DNA of 64,000 nt from Cheilinus undulatus. Lineage: Eukaryota > Chordata > Actinopteri > Labriformes > Labridae. The notes below the pieces were generated by a model. The model saw only the letters and a list, made by a program, of their open reading frames with translations, made no database searches and had not been told where the DNA came from. The DNA lies in NCBI RefSeq assembly GCF_018320785.1, contig NC_054872.1, positions 24,386,769 to 24,450,768 on the forward strand. The letters are read 5' to 3'. Below, one piece after another: positions 54,792-64,000 of this stretch. Positions within the stretch are counted from its first letter, which is position 1. The number at the start of each line of letters is the position of its first letter. Position numbers and translations under genes: made by a program.

Positions 54792-56005
54792 TCAGGCCAA
54801 AGAACCATTATGTGGTATTGGCAGTTCACCGGTAGCATGTTTCTTATAATGCATGTGCAGCTTTCCTACTTCATCAAAGCCCATATCACAAACACAACAT
54901 TCCCACTCCCAATATTCATGCTCATTGAACACCATTGCATCTTGTATCTCCATCTCACCCTTCTGCTTTCTGGTTTCTGATCTGAACTCATCTTTTCCAT
55001 CACTGCCTGCAGAGTCAAGTGATTGTGATTCACAAGGCTTGTTAGCCTTGACAACTTCCATGCAGTTTTCTTTTCCTGGCAGCTCATTCATGCTTGCACC
55101 CCCTTCTTGTTCGGTGCTATTGAGGGCAGGTGTATGCTTTTCAACCCCTAGCATCTTGGGAACAAATGGTTTCTTAAAACCTACAGGCAGCCCACTGGAA
55201 CCAGCAAGAACTCTGCCATGCTTTTTGCGATGTGAAAACATATTTCCAGGATGGGAAAAGGCTTTCCCGCAGATATTACACAGGAAAGGTTTAGCTCCAG
55301 AGTGGGCGTTGTAGTGATGCTTCAGCTCTGTATGCAGACGGAAGCTCTTGTTGCAAATATTGCATGAATGTTTCTTCAGGCTGTGACTCTGCAGGTGTTT
55401 TTCTAGTGTCTGTTCAGAGAAAAACCCTTTGGAACAACTAAGACACCAAAATGGTCTTTGTTCATGGAGCTCAAAATGAGCCACCCATGACTTCTCGGAG
55501 CTGAAGTTTTTGTTACACTGATCACATCTAAGATATCCTGAGTTTGATGGTATGCCTGACCTGTGAATTCTCATGTGGCCAAGTAGCCGGGCTTTCCTGA
55601 AAAAGCTAATCCCACACTCTGGACACTCATGTTTATTTAAGGTCTGGGCAACTTTACTTGCAGGAGCCTTTTTGTTATGCATCTTTAAATGTTTTGTATA
55701 TGATGAGAGGTACAAATAAACCTTACCACATGTAACACAAGAATGAACCTTCTTATGTTTCTTCTTCATAGAGAAACTGGCACCTCCAACCCCTGGTACT
55801 TTGTCTGAGGGGTTTCTTTGCAGTGAACTGCTCATGTTTGAGCCTCCATCTCTGTCCAGTTGTTCCTCATTGTTGTTCTCCCCATTCTCCCCTCTCTCCA
55901 CTTCCTCCTCTTCTTCCAGGGCATGCTGATGCAGGTGATTCATAAAAACCTTTAGGTCTGCAAACTTCAGTCCACAATCTTTGCATGTAAGGTTGCTCTG
56001 TTTGA
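54792..56005 (-). CDS. C2H2 zinc-finger protein, gene E, last exon (403 aa)
   Basis: One long terminal exon starts after a strong acceptor (run of T then AG) at 56005, in phase 1, and ends with TGA at 54792. It encodes eight fingers. The first is LTCKDC, then HSCVTC, HECPEC, LRCDQC, FWCLSC, HSCNIC and FLCNIC as a near-continuous block. An isolated WECCVC lies near the C-terminus after a Glu/Lys/Ser-rich spacer. Linkers are short and not of the TGEKP type, as in its neighbours. An acidic run (EEEEEVERGENGENNNEE) follows the first finger. No in-phase first coding exon was found between this exon and gene F. Either it is short and lies at 57543-57474 with a missing small exon, or the 5' exons are shared with gene F. 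The product is probably a nuclear DNA-binding protein. Confidence 0.8.
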
Positions 56006-58234
56006 CTAAAAAAAAGGGGAAAATCAATTTAGATTATTTCCAAGGTAAAATCTCGCCACTTCATACTTCATATGCCTTTAAGTACATGGACAGGACATTA
56101 CTTTCAACACTGTTTCTACAGTGATGTCATGACTGGTTATGCTACCAAACTTTCAATGCAGAAGATAAAAATTACAAGACTTGTAGGTCTTCTATTTATG
56201 CACAAATTGGGTGACGGGGTTTTTGGCAATACAACAAAGACTGAATCTTAACCCTTTTCAGAGGATTATTGTCATTTCAGATCATTTTACATTTAAAATT
56301 TTATTTCAAATGTAAAAAAAATATTTTTTTATTAATATTTATAATATTATTTATTTTATTTTATTTATTAATATCATTTATTTTATTCAAATGCAAATAA
56401 TTAGGGTACTTCGACTGCTCAGTGGGTTCAACTGATTTTAGATCAATTGATTATCTTTAAACTTAGTGAAATTTCAGGTAATCAGGTTGTTTGTAAACTA
56501 CCAATCAGGAACAGATCAAACCTTTTGAGTCGTGAATTGGGGATAATTTAAAATAAGAAATACTGATTTGTGCAAGTTCTTCTGTTTATTTTTGCTACTT
56601 CACTTTATAATGACACAATCATTTGAGGCAATCAGAAGAAAAAATGCAACAAGTTTTTAAGTTTGAGGGTTAAAAGCGCTTTGATTACTATTAATCTTAT
56701 GATTAACACTTTAAAAGTTTTGCTATTTGGCTGGAACAATCAATCATTATCATGTCTTGATTAACAAAAACAGCCTTGACCAACTAAACACAACAATTGT
56801 TAATACAGAATATAAAATATTCTAACTGGAACAATAACGATGAAAACACAGACAGACAAACCAAGACTGAATTAATCAAGCAATGCAAAAATTCAGGCAA
56901 AGATTAGTCTATTTATTTTTTCTTTCAAGAGTAAGTTTTCATATTTTTCTCAGAAAGAGCGAGTTAAATTAATCATCTAATGGTGCACGTTAGTCATCTG
57001 AAGAAATATAACAAAGTAACATCTCTTCTACAATACAATACTTCTTTCACTTTACAAGTAATGAACTAACAACCATTCTACATGAATGATTAATCTACAT
57101 AGTAATGAGTGATCTTTTCACTATATTGAAACATAACAGGAAGGGAAAAAACATGGGAGCTTATACATCAATTAATGTGGAACACCTTGTACAAATCACG
57201 CAAATACTTGATATTGAAGTTTTTTTCTGGTGGTTAATCGCTGCAAAGCTCAAATAATCACTTTGTTTCCTCAGGTTTACAGTAAAATGCACATTATTCA
57301 ATCTAATGTCTGTTCTGATAACCTCAAATTGTAAAAGTGCTAAAATTTAGGCTCATTTTTGCTGCATTATTTCAGTTTCCTCAAAAGTTTAGTAGTAAGT
57401 AGTGTCACGTATGTTTCTCTGGGAATTAGCTTTCATGCATAAAGATTTTAAGTACATGTAGATATGAACTACCATGAGTTAGGTTGCATGTCCATAGCCA
57501 GATCATCTGGGCTGGCAGCGCTCAGGAACTCAATGTCAGACATTTCTCGGCAATGCTTGTCAAGAGTACCTTCCCTCTCCTTATTGTTGCTATTTTACAA
57601 AGAAATGAATCTGTAATGTTGTTTAAAAATAGCTCTGTGTGTTTCATATTTCTGTATTTTATGGAAACAGAGAAAAAATGCAGACAACGTAAAGGAATTC
57701 TGTCTCTAACATAGCAGCTGCAGACCTGAAAACATGATTGAAAAATGACGGGTCAGATCAGGTTTGAGCAAAGTGCTATTCCAGAAGTTGAATGGTTTTC
57801 GATTGAGAGTGCAGAAACAAAAACAGATGACACTGAGGGCGATGAGTGCTCAGAATGCTGGACTACATTGGTTTTCCATCATAAATAAGTGCTGCCAGGG
57901 CTAAAAAAAAGCTGGCTATGGACACGGGCCCTAAAAGGTCCAAGAGATGTTGATTATAGGTAATCATTTATGAGATCTAAACTTAAGTTAACAGAAATGC
58001 TCTCAAACATTTGTACACATACTATTCCAGTGTGAAGGACAGCCCTGTATATAGGAATACAAACTCAATAGTATAGCATAAAGAATATTAAATACACAAA
58101 GTTTTTGTGATCTCTATCTGACCAAACAAGTTTTAAAAGGGAACTTTTTAGCTTCACATGTAAAGTAGTTTAGCAAGTAAACAAAGATCTACAATCTACA
58201 GTGTCTCTATCTCGTCTTTTTCAGGTAGTTCAGT
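56006..58234. other. Interval between genes E and F
   Basis: Low-GC DNA that should include the 3' UTR of gene F and the 5' part of gene E. Apart from the candidate exon at 57474-57543 I see no gene and no clear repeat. 56300-56400 is a T/A-rich simple stretch. Confidence 0.4.
57474..57543 (-). CDS. Candidate first coding exon for gene E
   Basis: From an ATG at 57543 in good context (GAGAAATGT) 23 codons run MSDIEFLSAASPDDLAMDMQ and on, up to an ATG|GTAGTT donor after 57474. Composition is acidic and protein-like compared with the AT-rich surroundings. Against it: the donor is weak and leaves phase 2, while the gene E exon needs phase 1, so a further small exon would be required. It is a proposal only. 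Confidence 0.3.
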
Positions 58235-61200
58235 TTAACACCCCTTACGGGCATGTTCAGTGTAGTGCTGGTGAAAATCAGTTTCTAGGCTAAAAGTAGC
58301 TCCACATTCATGGCAGGTAAGGCCATTGGTATCTCCAGATGAGACCGCAGCGGGGGCATCACTCTGCCTTCTGTAACCACCGATACATTCCTGGTGATGG
58401 TCAATAAGGTCCTGTATCTCACTGAAGGTCCGGGGGCAAATAGAGCAGCAATACGAGTCGTTGTTACCATGCTGGGTTTGGTGTTTCTGTAACGCAGACG
58501 GTGAAAGAAAGGCTTTGCCACAGTGCTGGCACTTGTGGCTGTTATGCGACAGGCTGTCTGGGTTCATTGAAGATGAAGGAAAGGACTTCCCTTTAGTGTC
58601 AGCAGAGGGCATGATTGGTTTCAGAGGTTTGGAGCTCAAAGTTGTGCTGAGCCTGAAGCGGACCTCACTCGGGAGGCGACAGCGGACTTCGTCGTGCCAG
58701 GCAAGGTGTTGCTGCAGCTGATTCTCAGTCCAAAAGCCATGGCAGCACAGGGCGCAACAGTAAGGCCGGCTCTTTGCCTTGGTCTTATGGTTACCTAGTT
58801 GTTCCTTGGTTTGGAAAGCTTTCCCACATTTATCACACTTGTAGAGGCATTTGGCTGTATGCTCGGACAAACGTGCAGGAGATGGAGAAGTGTCTGGCAT
58901 AGAGTCAGGAGTCTGGATCGGCTGTTTAGGTGCAGGTTTTACCTCTGAGCACACTTTCTTCTGTTCTAAGCTGGCGCCTGTAGGACTGCTATGCTCCCCA
59001 CTGCTGATGTTTAATTTCACAGGCGAGGGGTCCAATCTGATTTTCTTCTCTCCCTCGCCGACAGAGATACTTTCCACTGCTGATACAGTGTTCTCTGTAA
59101 CAGACGCCTCTTCTGTTTTACTGACCTCACTACTTGGGGCAACGGGCTTCTTTATACCCAGAATAATCTTGTTTTTACCACGTGTGCTCTTTGAGTGAAC
59201 CTGCCACTTGTGAGCACGCAGACCTCTTGCTTTAGCGAAAGTCATTGAGCAGAAGGGACACTGGTGAACTTTGTGCTTTTCAGTCAATGGCGCAGACTCA
59301 CTTTTCAGAAAGTTCACATCAACCTGTCCTGGGACATGGTCTTCTAAGCTTAGCCTGTCCTCTTGAAGATGTGCAGCCCCCAAAGTTTTACTGTGCACAT
59401 TTTCAAGGTGAGCAGCAAGAAGTGAATGCTGCACAAATGTTTGTTTACATTTTGGACATGACAGTTCAGGATTTATTGCTCTTGTGTGTGCATCCAGCTC
59501 TGGTTCGGTTTTAGTTTGACACTGAGGATTAAACATCTGGTGGCGCTGAAGAACACAATGGTTGAAGAACTGTTTGCCACATCTGTTGCACTGAAAAGGT
59601 CCTCCTTCTGTCTTGTGGCTGGTGGGTTTGAGATCGTCATCTTTAAGCGAGGACCTTGAAAGTTTCTTTTCTCTGTGCCATCTTTTGTGGGAGCCAAGGG
59701 CTGAGTTTGACATAAACCTCCTCCCACAGTCTGAGCAGTGAAAAAGTCCTTTACTGCAGTCTTCCTGTTTAAATTTCTTTATCACAGACATGGCTAATTT
59801 GGGTTTTACTCCAGGTTTGCGACCTTCTACATGAATTCTTTTATGCAAATTTAAAGCTCCAATGACTGAAAAGCTTCTGTCACACTTTTTGCATTTGTAC
59901 TTCAGATTTGTTCTCAAGTTTACCATGTTACTAGTCTCATTTCCTAGATTTTGCTCCTCACTTTTCAGTTCATACTTGACAGTTATTTTCTTAGATGTTT
60001 GCTGTGTGCTATCCCCCATACAGCTCTTGTTTTTTAGGTTATCATTTTCGGAGGGCTCAACCATACAGTCAACAACTTGACTTTCTTTTTTAATGCAAAG
60101 TTTTTTATGGGCCTTCAAAGAGGCCTTGTTGTTAAAATGTGCGAGGCATGTTGCACACTGAAGATCCTCCAGAGCGACAGAGGATCTGGGTGACGATGGC
60201 GAGTGAGCGGTCTCATAGCCGTGGCTCTTCATGTGAAACTGAAGCGCTTTGGCCCGTGAAAACAGCTTCCCACAGTCAGGGCAGCTGTATGTGTTCTTTT
60301 TTAGCTGCTCCACCTGATGCTGGAAAGACTTAATAGGCGGTGGTAGCTGTTCGCTGTGTACTACCTGGTGTCTGAGGAGGCTGGAAAAAAGACGGAACGA
60401 CCTGTTGCAAAGTTCACATTTGTGGTTTCCATTTTCGTGTTTTCGCATGTGTAAAGTCATAATGCCTTTGTGACGAAATTTTCTGCCGCACACCGGACAG
60501 GCGACCTTAATACTGGAGCGAGAGTGTCCGTTAACAGAGTGCAAAGAACCTGAAACACCTTTTCTTAGCATTAAATCTACACACTGAATTGGATTTTGCT
60601 TGTGATGGGAGTAAGCTCCCAGAGACCAAAAACCTTTCCTGCACTGTTCACAATGGTAAATCTTTGGGCCTAGAAGGGTTTTCTTTGGATTATATTCTTT
60701 CTTACTGGTGGAAATATTCTCTTTCTTTAGTGCAGAACAGTTTTTCATATGGTTGAATAAGCTAGCAGCATAGGAATAAGACATCATGCAATCAGGACAC
60801 TGGAATTGTTTTTTCTTAGGATGATGCAATTGATGAGAGACTAGAGCAGACAACCGTGAGAAGCATTTACCACACTCATTACATGTCAGATTTCTCTTTT
60901 CTGATCCCTCTGTTTGATACATTACATCATTATTTGTGTTTTGATTCATGTGTTGTTGTATGTGACTGCAGTGTGCTGCAAAGCTGCTGGCTTGGTGGCC
61001 ACAGGTGTCGCATGTGTGAGCTGCCACTGACTGACCTTGAGCCTGTTGTCTTCTCTTACGAATGCTGTGCCACATTCTGTGAACGCGTAGTGATGAAGCA
61101 CTAGTGAACCAACGGTAACAATCAGGGCAATCAAATCTTTCCTCCGTTGTGTAATTCACAGGTTCTATTGGTGCACACTGCCCATCAGCTTGGTCAAAGT

Positions 61201-62616
61201 CAATCTGTACAATTTTCAAATCCATGTCTGGCTTTGAAAAGACTGTGCTGGAGGAAACCTCAGCGTCACAGTCGTCTTTCTGTTCCTGATCTGATTCACA
61301 CAGCAGCTCCAGATCAGGGTTCACATCTTGGGCCGGTTCATCCTCAGATTCACTTGCACTTATCACCTGTACGTTGAAGTCCCCAGGTTCATAACTTTCA
61401 ACTTCTTCATCAGTCTCATTTACATGCAAGGCTTCTTCGGCCACGCTGATAGGGTGCACACTTTTTGACCCCCCTTGTTGCTGCTCAGTTTCTTTTCTTT
61501 CACTTTCCAGGCTGTTGTGTTGAGGAGGGCGGAAAGTTTGACCCGGCTTCTCTGTTTCTCTGAAATTCTCTGTGTGATGGAGCTGATGGGCCTGAAGTGC
61601 TGAAGCCCTGGAGAACTTTAGCCCACAGTCTTTACATTCAAATGCCTTCTTCTGTAGCTGACACACTTGATGAAGAAAGGACTTGGCTGGGGTCTCATCA
61701 CTGTGAGCTGTGCGCTGATGCCTGTCGTAAAACGTCAGTGTCATAAATACTTTTCCACATAATTCACATGTATACTTTTTTGCAGGATCATTTGAGAGCT
61801 TCGCATGCCATTTCTGATGATTGTAGAGGGCTATATGGCTACTAAAAGCCTTATCACACACATTGCAGTGAAATCCACTGCAGATTTTCTTTGGTTTGTC
61901 TTTCATGTCCTCTGGAGCGCATATACTGTTGCGGCTGAATCTCTGATGTGTTTTAAGGCGCATTGAAGCAGTGAATTCTTTACCACATGGGCACTTGAAA
62001 AGTTTTTCAGGAGTGATGTTTTGTTGTTGTTGCTGATGTTCTGCCTGGTTTTCGGTAGGCTTGGTTTCAACCGTTGACTCCTCAGTGGGAAATGAATCTC
62101 CAGAATTCCTGTTTCGTGCTTTGACTAGCTTTTCCTCATGACAACGACGGTGTGCATCAAGAGCTGAAGCACGGGAATAACTGCGGCCACAAGACTCGCA
62201 CTGAAATGACTTCTTTTTCAAATGTTCAAGGTCATGAAAAACTGATTTGGAGGCCTGTGAGTGTGAGCGCTGATGGTTGAGAAAGTGCCCATATACACCA
62301 TAGCATTTCCCACACTCAGGACATTCATATGTAGGTGGATGTTTTGTCCCAGGATTTATCTGAAGATGAAAGTCTTTTTGGGAGGTTTCTCCATGTTTTT
62401 GCTCCATGTGTGAGTGAAACTCACTTGGTTCAACAAATGATATTGAACACAAAGTGCAGACATTAGCCATTTCTCTGTCCTTTTTGGCATCATAGAAAAT
62501 ATCAAACTGTTTGTCTGAATTAACATTTCCTTGCACGTGCTGATGGCGATGCTCCGAGTAGGCTGCCTCCTCTCTGAAGGCTTCTCCACAATCCTGACAG
62601 CAGAAAACCCCATCCC
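58235..62616 (-). CDS. Poly-C2H2 zinc-finger protein, gene F, giant last exon (1459 aa)
   Basis: A single 4382-base exon opens in phase 1 after a TTTTTAG acceptor before 62616 and ends with TAA at 58235. It encodes about 27 C2H2 or C2HC fingers spread over the whole length. One is degenerate, FKCPCGKEF, with a single residue between its cysteines. Fingers come singly or in pairs, separated by long Ser/Glu/Lys-rich spacers, with an acidic block (SESEDEPAQD, DEEVESYEPGD) after the eighth. A linker module of the form KSFxHQVxQLxKK followed by FxCxDCGxxFSRAxAL occurs three times, so the protein grew by internal duplication. Such long dispersed arrays are known in transcriptional and chromatin regulators. 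The 5' coding exon(s) lie upstream of 62616, probably beyond the window. The orthologue is not recognised. Confidence 0.87.
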
Positions 62617-63020
62617 CTAAAAATAAAGAGGGGAAAGAAGGAGGTCAAAGCCACTCCCAATTCCAGTGAAAGAAAGACAGAACACAGATGAACAACGAAA
62701 CACACCAATCACAAAAACTATGAAGAGAAGAAATTTTTTATTTTAAAATTTGAGGAAAAAAATACAGCTTTAACAAAAGCCCTTATATTCAATATAAGTT
62801 ACAGAGAGGCTTAAATGTGAAGTGTATTAGTCTACTGGCATTTTAAAATTTGATTATTCCTTTATTCAATAGGGTAGCTGCAGAATTAGCTACCTTTTTA
62901 CAGCTACATAAAGCCCAACTTGCAATTAAGTGTGGTACTGCACAACAGAAGCATATCAGGAAAAATATTTTCCTCACTGAGATTCTTTATTAGAGAAACA
63001 TTTTACAACATTTTTTTTAG
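62617..63020. other. Gene F intron, near part
   Basis: Intron sequence upstream of the giant exon; a phase-1 acceptor is at its edge. No exon was found in it. Confidence 0.45.
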
Positions 63021-63443
63021 TAGGGATGCACAATATCAGATTTCTGCCTATGAATATTTATTTACAAGATAATTTGAGCAAATATCGATGTTTAAATGTA
63101 GTTCAGACCTAAAACTACAGTCCTTAAGAAATATGATTTTAAGTTTAAGGATGAATAAATTAACACATCAGTCCTTAAAACACACATTAAGGTGAAAGGA
63201 ATAATGATTAAAAAAAGAAAAAAAGGCTTCAACTAACATGGGTCTGTTGGTCCAACCTAAAACTCCACTAACTTATTTTTTTCATACAGCCAATTTTACA
63301 GCTGTTAAAGGCAGAAATTTATAGCCAAAATACAAGTACTAAATACCGTCATTTTTTTTTTACCTGCTGTATACAATATTTCCCTTTTTTTTAGCTAATA
63401 CCTGCTGATACTGACATCATGCCAATAATATTGTGCATCCCTA
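63021..63443. mobile_element. hAT-like MITE in gene F intron
   Basis: Terminal inverted repeats TAGGGATGCACAATATC on the left and AATATTGTGCATCCCTA on the right. It is 423 bases and non-coding. The flanks TTTTTTAG and AATGTTAG are a weak 8-base duplication. It is the same family as 24731-25073, sharing GTCCTTAAA and TCAACTAACATGG-like internal words. Confidence 0.75.
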
Positions 63444-64000
63444 AATGTTAGGATAAACATATAAAAATTCACTGAATTTCGATAACCTAAAAATAATAAT
63501 ACAACTAGTGTAAACAGCCATATACTTTCAGGAAGTTCAGTGACATGACTTGTGCCTTTATTTGAAATTACATCTGAAAAGAGACAGGATATATGGGAAG
63601 AGAGGGTGAGGGAAGGTGTATAGCCTCTGTATATGGGCGTCTGCTCTTTGAACTGTGCTCATAGACAGTCATATATTTTAAATGCCCCACTATACTACCA
63701 TCATTGGCAGGGATTGGCCTGCATGGCAGCACATCTAGAAAGGCAGAAACTTCAGCATGTAGGCTATAGAAAAAAAGAGGCAACAAATAAGACTTCATTA
63801 TTAACATTTGTTGCACACAAAGTTAAGAATACTAAACTGTTACTAAAGTATGAACAGTAATAATAAAACTATTACATTTGAAGGAGAAATATCCTCCATC
63901 CTTTCACCTTTGGATCAAAGATCTAATACATCACTTGGCATTACAAAAAAAAGTTACTCCACAAAAGACTGTGTCCAAAAGTTTAGTGCCACATGGCAGC
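63444..64000. other. Right edge of window, no gene seen
   Basis: An 82-codon minus-strand frame at 63568-63816 has no motif and no convincing splice context, so it is not called. The 5' exons of gene F are expected further right. Confidence 0.4.

Noticed and set aside
54853-55314. 153-codon plus-strand frame
   Set aside because: Antisense of the zinc-finger exon of gene E; Cys/Ser-rich by mirror effect only.
1-64000. tRNA, rRNA or LTR-type elements
   Set aside because: None could be recognised on either strand by reading; absence is not proven without a computed scan.

Overview
This is a vertebrate window, almost certainly from a ray-finned (teleost) fish. The genes are intron-split with GT-AG junctions. 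The spaces between them are packed with Tc1/mariner, hAT and LINE remnants of types common in teleosts. No retrovirus-like or LTR element was recognised. The species cannot be named from the sequence alone.

Layout. Positions 1-9268 hold the 3' half of a plus-strand DCBLD-family receptor gene, most like DCBLD1: the end of a discoidin domain, one membrane helix and a cytoplasmic tail with nine YxxP motifs. Everything else with coding support lies on the minus strand. It is a tandem cluster of six C2H2 zinc-finger genes, called here A to F from left to right: A (10641-14050, 575 aa), B (21428-25744, 782 aa), C (29166-34705, 410 aa), D (40593-53201, 2276 aa), E (54792-56005, 403 aa of the last exon, 5' end uncertain) and F (58235-62616, 1459 aa of the last exon, 5' end outside the window). 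In five of the six the first finger-bearing exon is entered by a phase-1 intron, and the same holds for the last exon of A. C and the front of D align finger by finger. This fits growth of the cluster by old tandem duplication followed by divergence.

The most striking object is gene D. Nine coding exons join in perfect phase into 6831 coding bases. They encode seven C2H2 fingers, a long low-complexity and basic middle part with a ten-residue tandem repeat, acidic exons, and then a piggyBac-type transposase domain ending in the piggyBac cysteine-rich C-terminus. The transposase part has no stop codon, is cut by introns, and appears to have lost at least one catalytic Asp. It looks like a domesticated host zinc-finger/transposase fusion and not a mobile element.

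The proteins probably act as nuclear DNA-binding regulators. B carries two PxDLS (CtBP-binding type) motifs next to SUMO-type sites, C has two AT-hooks between its finger groups, and F has about 27 fingers with internally repeated modules. Upstream non-coding exons and promoter motifs (an E-box, a YY1-type site and a palindromic CRE) can be seen for several genes. Between and inside the genes lie six Tc1/mariner copies from clearly different subfamilies, at least four copies of one small hAT-like MITE, a 1.8-kb hAT-like element that carries two other repeats inside it, two truncated LINE 3' ends, a 1.2-kb terminal-inverted-repeat element of unknown superfamily, and micro- and minisatellites.
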